DNA of 64,000 bases from JAKZRT01 sp965247915 (GTDB lineage Bacteria > Pseudomonadota > Alphaproteobacteria > Rhodobacterales > Rhodobacteraceae). A program made the position numbers and the translations under genes. The stretch covers positions 3,844,001 to 3,908,000 of the forward strand of contig OZ252048.1 in the NCBI GenBank assembly GCA_965247915.1, written 5' to 3'. Positions 25,490-34,231 of the stretch are shown here, piece by piece. Positions within the stretch are counted from its first letter, which is position 1. Each line of letters opens with the position of its first letter. The notes under the pieces are model-generated. The model did no database searches. It saw nothing but the letters and a program-made list of their open reading frames with translations, and was not told where the DNA came from.

Positions 25490-26383
25490 CTATTCAGCGG
25501 CGTCCAGTGTCGCGAAATAATTGCTGAGATAGGCGGCAAGATCGTCGCGCAGATCGTCGCGCGCCAGGGCGAAGGAAATGGTTGCCTGCAAGAACCCCGA
25601 CTTTGATCCACAATCGAACCGCTGCCCGTTGAACCGAAACCCGTTCACGCCGCGGCTCTTTGCAATGTCCTCGGCAATGGCATCGGTCAGTTGAATTTCA
25701 CCACCCGCACCGGACCGCATTTTGTGCAGGTTCTGCAGGATGCTGGGGGTCAGGATATACCGGCCGATCACGGCAAGATTGGACGGCGCCGCGCCCGGCG
25801 CAGGTTTTTCGACCATGCCCTGAACTTTTTCCAGCTGGCCAACCGAATTTGCGACATCGAGAATGCCATAGTCACTGGTCTGATCGGCCGGAACTTCCAT
25901 GGTCGCGACCATGTTTTGGCCGGTTTCCCGGAACGCCTCGACCATTTGCTGCAGGCAGGGAACATCTGCCGCGATCACATCGTCGGGCAAAATAACCGCA
26001 AAGGGTTCATCCCCGATCAGGCGACGGGCGCACCACACCGCATGACCCAGCCCAAGCGGTTTGTGCTGGCGAACATAAGCGATCGCACCCGATTCCATGT
26101 TCGTGTCCTTGAGAACCCGAAGCAAATCCGCCTTGCCCGCCTTGCGCAGCGCCGATTCAAGGACCGGGGCAATGTCGAAATAATCTTCCAGCGCGCCCTT
26201 GCCCCGTGAGGTCACAAAGATGAACTCCTTGATGCCGGCGGCGCGGGCTTCGTCGATCGCGTACTGGATCAGCGGGCGATCCACCAAGGTCATAATCTCC
26301 TTGGGAATAGCTTTGGTGGCCGGCAGAAACCTCGTACCCAGACCGGCGACCGGAAAAATAGCTTTAGTAACCTTTGATTTCAT
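25490..26383 (-). CDS. galU: UTP-glucose-1-phosphate uridylyltransferase
   Basis: 297 residues from ATG 26383. The nucleotidyl-transfer loop is FPVAGLGTRFLPATKAIPKE at the N-terminus, followed by KPAPGAAPSNLAVIGRY and the C-terminal RFDCGSKSGF. It makes UDP-glucose for capsule and LPS sugars. The gaps on both sides (25242-25489 and 26384-26531) show no gene. It lies within the glycan block but is probably transcribed separately. Confidence 0.93.
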   Translation of the reverse strand: MKSKVTKAIFPVAGLGTRFLPATKAIPKEIMTLVDRPLIQYAIDEARAAGIKEFIFVTSRGKGALEDYFDIAPVLESALRKAGKADLLRVLKDTNMESGAIAYVRQHKPLGLGHAVWCARRLIGDEPFAVILPDDVIAADVPCLQQMVEAFRETGQNMVATMEVPADQTSDYGILDVANSVGQLEKVQGMVEKPAPGAAPSNLAVIGRYILTPSILQNLHKMRSGAGGEIQLTDAIAEDIAKSRGVNGFRFNGQRFDCGSKSGFLQATISFALARDDLRDDLAAYLSNYFATLDAAE

Positions 26384-26520
26384 GCGCGACCGACGCCCTT
26401 GCTTGCTGCCGTTGTGCGGTTGGGAAGGCAGTACCGGGAAATAATTCCACACTCGCTAATCTTGGTACGCCCGATCTCGCTTTGATCGCAAGTCACAAAC
26501 TCGCCGCCGGGTTACGATAC

Positions 26521-26550
26521 GGCGCGATCCGTTACGGCGCGATCCGTTGC
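26521..26550. repeat. 15-bp tandem duplication at a glycosyltransferase stop
   Basis: GGCGCGATCCGTTAC (26521-26535) is followed directly by GGCGCGATCCGTTGC. The stop codon of the glycosyltransferase (26532-26534) lies in one unit, so repeat number would change the C-terminus. Confidence 0.6.
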
Positions 26551-27743
26551 ATCTCTACCGCTTGGCGCGCGTCCAGCGAATATCGCTTTATCAACGGCCC
26601 GGCGCGCAGCGAACGCCCCAGCAAGCCGCCGTTCTGTTCCCAGTAACCGCCTTTGGTAAACCGCACATGGTGGTATCTTGCGCCTCTCGAAACGATCAGA
26701 CATGTGATCACAAATTCCTGATCCGCGAGTTCTCGGGCCTGTGCCCTCAGGTCTCCTGCCCGGCTTTTCGGACCATAGATCAATTTGTGATTACATATTT
26801 TCGAACTGGGAAATCGTGCGAAATCATGGGGTTCGCTCGCTGCCGTCGGATAATTCTCAACCTGGCGCGTCAGCCCCTCGTCGTAACCCTTCAGCAGGGT
26901 TTTCGTCAGTATTTCGACCTCACGCGGCTCGATCCGCCCATCGACCATCATCGCAACCAACCGGCGGCGCTGCGCAACGCGCAGCTCCTTGCGCGCCCGC
27001 GCCCATTGCCCGGCTTGCAGGTATTTCTTGTGAAAAACGGCCCAACTGGCCCCGATCTGATAAAGCGTCCGCGGCATCCGGTCGCGACGGCGACGCTCAG
27101 ACGGGGCCGAATAATGGATGACACGGGCCCGGGGCACGATGGCGGTTAAATGTCCGGCGCGGGCGATCCGCATGTTCAGGTCGCTTTCCTCGTGCAGAAA
27201 GTGAAATGCCGGATCAAAGCCGCCCAGATCGGCCAGGACCGACCGCCGCACCGCCATATTCGTGCCCTGGGTCCTGATCGCCCGTTCGCCCGGTTCGGTG
27301 GCTGCAACGACCGTCTCTTCGTTTGGCACTTCAATCGGGTGATCCCACCCCTCGCGGTCAACCGACAACGCGCCCCACTGCAGCGAAAATCCATTGCGCC
27401 CAATCACATAGCCGCCAGATGCCGCGACGTTCGGGTCGTCGAACGGCTGCGTCAGATAGTTCAGCCAGGTGGGTTCTGGCACCGCATCATCATCGATGAA
27501 CGCGATAACCTCGCCCGCCGCCGCCACGACCCCAAGGTTGCGCGCAACCGCGATATTGGGGTCGTCAAAGGCAACGCTGCGAATTGGAGCTGCGGGCGCA
27601 ACACGCCTCAAAGCATCCATGTCGGCCACCACAATCACTTCGAAATTCGGATAATAGAGCTGCGATATCGCCTTGAGAGATAACGCGAGCCGTTCAGGGC
27701 GGTGTCGGCTGACCACCACCACCGAAACCGGTCTGTGGGTCAC
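26532..27743 (-). CDS. Glycosyltransferase family 2
   Basis: 403 residues from GTG 27743, which overlaps the kdsB stop (GTGA), so the two are translationally coupled. The GT-A fold is at the N-terminus (VSVVVVSRHRPERLALSLKA), the metal motif is AFIDDDAVPEP and the acceptor-side helix is FHFLHEESDLNMRI. The last 130 residues are an extra domain without a recognised match. It probably builds a cell-surface polysaccharide; the coupling to kdsB hints at a KDO-containing glycan. Confidence 0.82.
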   Translation of the reverse strand: MTHRPVSVVVVSRHRPERLALSLKAISQLYYPNFEVIVVADMDALRRVAPAAPIRSVAFDDPNIAVARNLGVVAAAGEVIAFIDDDAVPEPTWLNYLTQPFDDPNVAASGGYVIGRNGFSLQWGALSVDREGWDHPIEVPNEETVVAATEPGERAIRTQGTNMAVRRSVLADLGGFDPAFHFLHEESDLNMRIARAGHLTAIVPRARVIHYSAPSERRRRDRMPRTLYQIGASWAVFHKKYLQAGQWARARKELRVAQRRRLVAMMVDGRIEPREVEILTKTLLKGYDEGLTRQVENYPTAASEPHDFARFPSSKICNHKLIYGPKSRAGDLRAQARELADQEFVITCLIVSRGARYHHVRFTKGGYWEQNGGLLGRSLRAGPLIKRYSLDARQAVEMQRIAP

Positions 27744-28543
27744 TTTATTCCCATGTCGGCCAACATGGCCTCGATTTTGGGCACGTCCTCGGGGTTGTTC
27801 AGCTCCCAAAACTGGCCGCCACGCGCCTGCACCTCGACACAGAGAACCCGGCGCCCCTGTTCGAGAAACCGCAGTTGTTCGAGCCCTTCAAGCCGCTCCA
27901 GCGGGCCAATGGGCCACCGGATGTAATCCCTCAGCGCTGCGGGCCGATAGGCGTAAACCCCGACATGGTGGAACACGGGCGTTGTCTTGGCCGCCGCATC
28001 GGGCGTTTCCGGCAAAAACGGGATGACTTCTTTGGAAAAGTACAGCGCCTGCAGGTCTTCCCCGAAAACTGCGGTGGTCCCCCCGACGCGCCCCGCCGCG
28101 CGGTCCGCCAAAAATCCCGCCAGGGTCGCGCCATCGCACCGCAAAACCGGGGTCGCCATATCGGCCTCCGGGTCCGCGGCCAAACCCGCCACCAGGTCTT
28201 CGACAAACCAGGCCGGGGTCAGCGGCGCGTCGCCCTGCAGATTGACGACGATGTCAATGTCGGGACCCAGCGCCGCCAGCGCTTCGGCACAGCGTTCGGT
28301 GCCGTTCTGGCACTCGGACGAAGTCATGATCACATCAGCCCCGAACGCTTTCGATGCTTCGGCAATCCGCGCGTCATCAGTGGCGACCGAGACGCGCGAA
28401 ATACCCGCAACAGCGTTTGCGGCCTCAAAACTGCGCCGTATTAGGGTCTTTTTGTCGCCCCCGGCCCCGGCAAGCGCCACCAAAGCCTTGCCCGGATAGC
28501 GGGCCGAGGCAAAGCGCGCCGGAATAACAATTGCAACGTTCAC
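27740..28543 (-). CDS. kdsB: 3-deoxy-manno-octulosonate cytidylyltransferase
   Basis: 267 residues. N-terminal nucleotide loop VIPARFASARYPGKAL and the central VNLQGDAPL (QGD metal motif). It makes CMP-KDO, the activated sugar for lipid A core or KDO-based capsule. It lies 5 nt after cysQ and overlaps the next glycosyltransferase. With KdsD (16957) it gives two KDO-pathway genes in the window; kdsA and kdsC are not seen. Confidence 0.93.
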   Translation of the reverse strand: MNVAIVIPARFASARYPGKALVALAGAGGDKKTLIRRSFEAANAVAGISRVSVATDDARIAEASKAFGADVIMTSSECQNGTERCAEALAALGPDIDIVVNLQGDAPLTPAWFVEDLVAGLAADPEADMATPVLRCDGATLAGFLADRAAGRVGGTTAVFGEDLQALYFSKEVIPFLPETPDAAAKTTPVFHHVGVYAYRPAALRDYIRWPIGPLERLEGLEQLRFLEQGRRVLCVEVQARGGQFWELNNPEDVPKIEAMLADMGIK

Positions 28544-28548
28544 GGGCC

Positions 28549-29346
28549 TTATCCTTTAATCAGTTCGACGCCCGGCGCGCAGGCGATGAAAAAACCGTTG
28601 CGGTAGCCGGGCTTGCCATAGGCAAAAGCCTGGTGGGTCTCGAAATCCACCATTCTGCCACCCGCCGCGCGCAACACCGCATCACCGGCGGCGGTATCCC
28701 ACTCCATTGTAGGTCCAAGGCGCGGGTAAAGGTGCGCCTCGCCGGTGGCGACCAGGCAGAATTTCAACGACGACCCGGCTGAGGTGAAATCGCGCACCGG
28801 GTAGCGGGCAATGTAATCATCGGTTGCCTTGTCCCGGTGCGATTTGGACGCCACCACCATCAACCCGCCGGCAATTGGCGGCGCGGCCGCAATCGGACGT
28901 GTCGCACCAGCATTATCAGTGTCTAATTCACCCAATTCTTCAATTGCCCGCCCCGTTGCGGTGGTCATGAAAAGCCGCTCTTGCGCTGGCGCAAAGACCG
29001 CCCCACGGGTCGGTACGCGGTTTTCGACCAGCGCGATGTTGACCGTGAAATCCCTGCCGCGACGGATGAATTCCTTGGTCCCATCCAGCGGATCGACGAT
29101 AATAAATGTGTCGGCAATGACTGCATGCGTTGCCGCCTGTTCTTCGGTCACCACCGGAATGTCCGGGAAAGCCGCCGCCAGCCCGGCCGCGATGATCGCG
29201 TCCGCCGCCTCGTCGGCTTGCGTGACCGGACTTTGATCGGCCTTCAGGCGCACATCTGCGTCACCGCGATCAAACACCGCCATGATCGCGGCGCCGGCGA
29301 TGAGGCAAAGCCTGCGAAATTCGGTCTCGATCAGGGCGTAATCCAA
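28549..29346 (-). CDS. cysQ: 3'(2'),5'-bisphosphate nucleotidase
   Basis: 265 residues when started at TTG 29346 (DYALIETEFRRLCLIAG), with GAGGA just upstream. A longer frame exists to 29505, but the extra stretch is unlike the family. Inositol-monophosphatase fold: metal ligands in VTEEQ, the IVDPLDGTKEFI motif and the C-terminal MEWDTAAGDAVL. It hydrolyses PAP, the by-product of PAPS-dependent sulfation, to AMP. Its place in the same block as a sulfotransferase makes biological sense. Confidence 0.9.
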   Translation of the reverse strand: MDYALIETEFRRLCLIAGAAIMAVFDRGDADVRLKADQSPVTQADEAADAIIAAGLAAAFPDIPVVTEEQAATHAVIADTFIIVDPLDGTKEFIRRGRDFTVNIALVENRVPTRGAVFAPAQERLFMTTATGRAIEELGELDTDNAGATRPIAAAPPIAGGLMVVASKSHRDKATDDYIARYPVRDFTSAGSSLKFCLVATGEAHLYPRLGPTMEWDTAAGDAVLRAAGGRMVDFETHQAFAYGKPGYRNGFFIACAPGVELIKG

Positions 29347-29937
29347 GGAATCCTCGCGAGCGTGATTGTCAGGCTCTGACCGGCCCCTTATGATATATGG
29401 ATAATCCTTGGGCAAGAATTCCGATGTAGGAAGCCAGAATACCCACCGGGCAGGCAAGATGTTTGTTGCACATCGCAAAAAGTCAAAACTCTCCGCCGCG
29501 TTCATATTTCTGGAGGTGGTCTATTACGGCGTGGTCCGGTCGCTTCGGCGCACCGATGGCAATGCGATCATCGGGCTGATCAAAAGCATCGCCCAGACGA
29601 TTGTTATGGTGATGGTGTTTTTCATCATGCTTTCGCTCTTGGGAATGCACGGCATGGCGGTTCGGGGCGATTATTTTCTCTACTTGATGTCGGGCGTCTA
29701 TCTTTTCATGACCCACGTCAAAACCGCCACATCCATTGCCATGTCCGAAGGTCCGACATCGCCAATGATGCAGCACGCGCCGATGAATACGCTGGTGGCG
29801 ATCCTGTCGGCGGCCATCGGGTCGCTTTACATTCAGGTTCTGGCCGGTGTCGTTCTGCTGTTCGGCTATCACGCCGCCTGGGCTCCGGTGACCATTGACG
29901 ACCCCATCGGTGTCATGAAAATGGTGGTGCTGACCTA

Positions 29938-30993
29938 AAGCATATTGCATTTAATCTGAGGCATATCCCGCGGCCTTGAGGAAGTTCCAGCATTGGTCTG
30001 GGTCGAAGAGATCACAAATGTCGCTGAGGGCGTCAAAGAGGGCATCGAAGGTTCTTGCTCCAACCCTTCGCAGGTGAGCTTTCAACTTTGAGAACGCCAT
30101 TTCGATCGGGTTAAGATCCGGGGAGTAGGGTGGCAGGAACAAGAACCAGCATCCGCGCGCCCTCAACGCCTGTGCCGCGCGGTGGCTTTTGTGGGTGGAA
30201 AGATTGTCGGGAATGACCACAGTTCCAGGGTCCAGCGCAGGCGCAAGCTGGGTCTCGATATAAGTCTCGAACGCCGATCCATCCATTGCGCCGCTGATCA
30301 CCCAGGGTGCAATCAGCGCGTTATGGGTCAGCCCGGCGATGAAGGTCTGCGTGCCCCATTTTCCAAAGGGTGCGGTGCCATAAAGCCGCTCACCCCCGAA
30401 GCTGCGCCCGCGCAACCGGGTGAGGTTGGTTTTGACGGCGGTTTCATCGATGAATACCAGCCTGTGCGGTTCGGCGCGCATGCGCGGCTGGCGGCGGCTG
30501 ATCCATTCCCTTCGCGCCTTATGCAGGGCGGGCCGGTCACGTTCCTGCGCGACAAGTCCTTTTTTTATATGAAAACCCTGCGCGTTCCAGAGCCCGGTGG
30601 ATTGAGGAGAGCTGAACGCTCACGCCGTGCGTCTCCGCAAGCGCACCCGCAAGTTCCTGCAATGTTATGTCCGGTTCAGCCCGGACAATCTCGATCAGGA
30701 AACCCGCATGCGGTGCCAGCTTGCCAAACCGGCCCGCTGGCCTGCCCTGTGGCTTGGGTGTGACCTCGCCCCGCTCACGTTGATCCGCCGCATAACGCAC
30801 CGCCGTCGCTGCACTGACGCCATAAACCCGCCCCGCAGCGCGACAAGAGTTTCCGGCCGCAATATACCCGCATATCCGCTGCCGAAGATCCAAAGAATAC
30901 GGTTTGCCCATGCTCCACCTCCTCACGGGAAATGAATCAGACAAACAACACTTTGGGAATCCCCTTTCGATTCACATCAAACGCAAACCGCTT
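29938..30993 (-). mobile_element. IS630-family insertion sequence
   Basis: 1056 bp. Imperfect terminal inverted repeats: the left end AAGCATATTGCATTTAAT pairs with the right end read on the minus strand, AAGCGGTTTGCGTTTGAT. It is flanked on both sides by TA (29936-29937 and 30994-30995), the TA duplication expected for this family. It carries one transposase gene on the minus strand and disrupts an ABC permease gene. Confidence 0.85.
29951..30911 (-). pseudogene. IS630-family transposase in two frames
   Basis: The N-terminal frame starts at ATG 30911 (MGKPYSLDLRQRICGYIAAG; GGAGG upstream) with a winged-helix domain and stops at 30537. The catalytic DDE part continues in another frame to 29951: LVFIDETAVKTN (first Asp), VVIPDNLSTHKS (second Asp) and PPYSPDLNPIEMAFSKLK (Glu). 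The switch falls on a run of seven A at 30566-30560 (minus strand) and needs +1 (or -2). Programmed shifting is known for some IS families, but a +1 shift is not the usual kind, so this may be a broken copy. Confidence 0.75.
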
Positions 30994-31019
30994 TAGTGTG
31001 GGGGTTTAACATGAGAAAA

Positions 31020-31046
31020 TTCATTATCGCGGCGGCTTCATTATCG
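31020..31046. repeat. 10-bp direct repeat TTCATTATCG at the permease rejoin
   Basis: TTCATTATCG occurs at 31020-31029 and again at 31037-31046, immediately before the permease sequence resumes. It may be a trace of the rearrangement that joined an unrelated MRKFIIAAAS-like start to the permease tail. Confidence 0.35.
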
Positions 31047-31408
31047 TGGCAATCAAACCCTGGTTTCCCGGCCTCGCCGGAACCATTGACACGATCTACA
31101 CGCGCATCAACCTTTTTGCTTCGGGCAAGATGGTGCTTGGCAATTCACTGCCTTTCACCATGCTGCCGTTTTTCACCTGGAACCCGCTTTTCCATATCAT
31201 CGACCAGGCGCGCGGGTTCATCTTCATCAATTATAATCCGCATTTTTCCAACTCGGCTTACGCCTTCTATGTCGGCACCGTCCTGATAATGATCGGCTTC
31301 ATCGCCGAGGGCTACACCCGCCGCCACGCCTCGCTTTCCTGGTACGCCAAGCGTTAAATCATATTGTTGCGCCGCCTTCGGTGCCGCTCAATTTGGCAAC
31401 GGCGCTCT

Positions 31409-32023
31409 TCAGGTCACCACCCGCATTGTGACATTGATCCGCCCGCCCTCGGGGAGCAACCGCGACGAGCCCCACCTGATCCGGTCGACCCCGTGGTAGG
31501 TCAGGCGCGCAGCGCCGCCCATGACCACCACAGCGCCCGAGGCCAGCCACAGCCCGTCTGTTTTACCACCGCGCGTCTGGTTGCCGATGCGAAAAAGCCC
31601 GTCGTCGCCCAGCGACACCGAGACCACCGGCTGGCTGAAATCAGCCTCGTCCCGGTCCTGGTGCATGCCCATCCGCGCATTTTGCCCATAAAAATTTATC
31701 AAGCAGCTTTCCGGCCTGCGCGGCGTATCTGTCACCTGGTCCCAAAGCGCGGCCAGCGAGGCGGGTATTTCGGGCCAGGGCACCCCCGACGGGTGGCGTT
31801 CGGCATAACCATAGCCGCGCGGCGTGGCGACCCACCCATACCGACCCGCCGCCGTCATCGCCACCGACATCGGCTTGCCGCGTGGCGTTTTGTGCCTAAT
31901 CAATGGGGCCGCGCGTATCACCTCGCGCAGATCATCCAGCAACGAGCGCTGCGCCGCGACGTCCAGAAACCCCGGGTAAATGTCAAAGCCGCGAAGGGTG
32001 ATTTTCGGCGGTCGGTCCGGCAT
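31409..32023 (-). CDS. alkB: AlkB-type 2-oxoglutarate/Fe(II) dioxygenase
   Basis: 204 residues from ATG 32023. Iron ligands are in MGMHQDRDE (H-x-D) and LTYHGVDR (His); the 2-oxoglutarate arginine is in RINVTMRVV; NFYGQNARMGMHQD is the AlkB signature. It repairs 1-methyladenine and 3-methylcytosine by oxidative demethylation. It stands alone between the broken permease and the divergent dnaK. An upstream TTG (32062) would add 13 residues and is less likely. Confidence 0.88.
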   Translation of the reverse strand: MPDRPPKITLRGFDIYPGFLDVAAQRSLLDDLREVIRAAPLIRHKTPRGKPMSVAMTAAGRYGWVATPRGYGYAERHPSGVPWPEIPASLAALWDQVTDTPRRPESCLINFYGQNARMGMHQDRDEADFSQPVVSVSLGDDGLFRIGNQTRGGKTDGLWLASGAVVVMGGAARLTYHGVDRIRWGSSRLLPEGGRINVTMRVVT

Positions 32024-32092
32024 CTGGCAAGGATTCCCCCGATTTCGGTCAATTCGCGGCATTTTGGCCGGTATATATGGGCTTTGGGGCGG

Positions 32093-32120
32093 TTGCAGGC
32101 CTATTTGCCCGTCCCTATAT
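32093..32120 (+). promoter_or_regulatory. Candidate heat-shock-type promoter of dnaK
   Basis: TTGCAG (32093-32098), 16 nt, then CTATAT (32115-32120) within CCCTATATA. This resembles alphaproteobacterial RpoH promoters (TTG ... CYTAT) and could also be read by the housekeeping sigma factor. It lies 111 nt before the dnaK start. Confidence 0.4.
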
Positions 32121-32231
32121 ACGCACGGAACGGTGATGGGGTCATCCTAGCCTCGTTGCATTGAAATTGGTGGCCGGTGCCGGACCGGGCTGGCTACTGG
32201 GAAATCGCCACTCGAAGAGGGATTGCGAAAT

Positions 32232-34151
32232 ATGGCTAAAGTCATTGGTATCGACCTTGGCACGACCAATTCGTGCGTTGCCATCATGGACGGCTCGCAG
32301 CCAAAAGTAATTGAAAACTCCGAAGGCGCGCGCACCACGCCGTCGATCGTCGCCTTTACTGACACCGAGCGCCTGGTCGGTCAGCCCGCCAAACGTCAGG
32401 CGGTCACCAACCCCGACAACACGATCTTTGCCGTCAAGCGCCTGATCGGGCGCCGCACCACCGACGCCGAGGTCGAAAAAGACAGGAAACTTGTACCTTA
32501 CGCGATCGTCGATGGCGGCAATGGCGATGCCTGGGTCGAGGCCGGCGGCGACAAATACAGCCCCTCGCAGATCAGCGCGTTCATCCTGCAAAAGATGAAG
32601 GAAACCGCTGAATCCTATCTGGGCGAAACCGTCGAACAGGCGGTGATAACCGTGCCTGCCTATTTCAACGACGCCCAGCGTCAGGCCACCAAAGACGCCG
32701 GCAAGATCGCCGGGCTGGAAGTTCTGCGCATCATCAACGAACCCACCGCGGCGGCGCTCGCCTATGGGCTCGACAAGAAAGAGACCAAGGTTATCGCAGT
32801 CTATGACCTGGGCGGCGGTACCTTTGACGTGACCATTCTGGAAATTGACGACGGGCTTTTCGAGGTCAAATCGACCAACGGCGACACCTTTCTTGGTGGC
32901 GAAGATTTTGACATGCGCATCGTCAGTTATCTGGCCGATGAGTTCAAAAGGGAAAACGGCGTCGACCTGACCAAAGACAAGATGGCCCTGCAACGCCTAA
33001 AAGAGGCGGCTGAAAAGGCCAAGATCGAGCTCAGCTCGTCCAGCCAGACCGAGATCAACCAACCGTTCATCTCGATGGACCCCCACGGCGGTCAGCCGCT
33101 GCACATGGTCATGAAGCTGACGCGCGCGAAACTGGAAAGCCTGGTCAGCGACCTTATCAAGAAATCGCTGAAACCCTGTAAGGCGGCGCTGAAGGATGCC
33201 GGTCTTTCGACCAGCGATATCGACGAGGTGGTTCTGGTCGGCGGCATGACGCGGATGCCACGGGTCGTGGACGAAGTCACCAAGTTCTTCGGCAAAGAGC
33301 CGCACAAGGGCGTGAACCCCGACGAGGTTGTCGCTTCGGGCGCGGCCATCCAGGCCGGTGTTCTGCAGGGCGATGTCAAAGACGTGGTGCTGCTGGATGT
33401 CACGCCGCTGAGCCTGGGGATCGAAACGCTGGGCGGTGTCTTCACCCGGCTGATCGACCGCAACACCACGATCCCCACCAAGAAAAGCCAGATCTTTTCA
33501 ACCGCCGAAGACAACCAGAACGCGGTAACGATCCGGGTCTTCCAGGGCGAACGCGATATGGCCAACGACAACAAGCTATTGGGCCAATTCAACCTGGAAA
33601 GCATCCCGCCCGCCCCGCGCGGCCTGCCGCAGATCGAGGTTGCCTTTGACATCAACGCCGACGGCATCGTGAATGTCGGCGCCAAGGACAAAGGCACCGG
33701 CAAGGAACAGAAAATCACCATTCAGGCGTCAGGTGGCCTGAGCGACGAAGAGATCGAAGAAATGGTCAAGGATGCCGAGGCCAATGCCGAAGCCGACAAG
33801 GAACGCCGCGAACTGGTCGAGGCCACGAACCAGGCCGAAGGCCTGATCCATTCGACCGAAAAATCGATGGAAGAACATGCCGACAAGGTCGATCCGACCA
33901 CGATCGAGGCCATCGAACTGGCGATTGCTGCGCTGAAAGAGCAGCTCGAGACCGAGGATACCGGCAAGATCAAATCGGGCATCCAGAATGTCACCGAGGC
34001 GGCCATGAAACTGGGCGAGGCGATCTATAAGTCCGAGCAGGAAAAATCGGGCGACGCCGATCCCGCCGGCGAAGACGAACCGCGCAGCGTGGACGATGAC
34101 ATCGTTGACGCCGATTTCGAAGATCTCGGCGACGACGAAAAACGCGCGTAA
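32232..34151 (+). CDS. dnaK: Chaperone DnaK (Hsp70)
   Basis: 639 residues from ATG 32232 (GAGGGA upstream). ATPase domain: IGIDLGTTNSCVAIMDG, IINEPTAAALAYG and VLVGGMTRMP blocks; substrate-binding domain from about 390; acidic C-terminal tail (DDDIVDADFEDLGDD). It folds and rescues proteins with DnaJ, which follows 80 nt downstream in the standard dnaKJ order. Confidence 0.97.
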   Translation: MAKVIGIDLGTTNSCVAIMDGSQPKVIENSEGARTTPSIVAFTDTERLVGQPAKRQAVTNPDNTIFAVKRLIGRRTTDAEVEKDRKLVPYAIVDGGNGDAWVEAGGDKYSPSQISAFILQKMKETAESYLGETVEQAVITVPAYFNDAQRQATKDAGKIAGLEVLRIINEPTAAALAYGLDKKETKVIAVYDLGGGTFDVTILEIDDGLFEVKSTNGDTFLGGEDFDMRIVSYLADEFKRENGVDLTKDKMALQRLKEAAEKAKIELSSSSQTEINQPFISMDPHGGQPLHMVMKLTRAKLESLVSDLIKKSLKPCKAALKDAGLSTSDIDEVVLVGGMTRMPRVVDEVTKFFGKEPHKGVNPDEVVASGAAIQAGVLQGDVKDVVLLDVTPLSLGIETLGGVFTRLIDRNTTIPTKKSQIFSTAEDNQNAVTIRVFQGERDMANDNKLLGQFNLESIPPAPRGLPQIEVAFDINADGIVNVGAKDKGTGKEQKITIQASGGLSDEEIEEMVKDAEANAEADKERRELVEATNQAEGLIHSTEKSMEEHADKVDPTTIEAIELAIAALKEQLETEDTGKIKSGIQNVTEAAMKLGEAIYKSEQEKSGDADPAGEDEPRSVDDDIVDADFEDLGDDEKRA

Positions 34152-34231
34152 CGCGAGCGGATGACAGCCAGCCGCCGGCCCCAATGTTGCCACGATGGGT
34201 CGGCGTTTTGTGTCTGCGAAAGGTGACGTAG

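Larger units (their letters stand above)
29459..31357 (+). pseudogene. Polysaccharide-export ABC permease, broken by an IS630-family element
   Basis: The first part starts at ATG 29459 (MFVAHRKKSKLSAAFIFLEV) and runs to MKMVVLT before the element. The last part resumes beyond it at about 31031 (GGFIIVAIKPWFPG) and ends HASLSWYAKR at 31357. Together they match the ABC-2/KpsM-type permeases that roseobacters carry in capsule or exopolysaccharide export loci. Removing the element does not restore the frame: the joined site reads TAG at once, and 30994-31030 is unrelated or rearranged sequence, so there was a second lesion. Export by this permease is lost, unless another copy exists. Confidence 0.82.
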
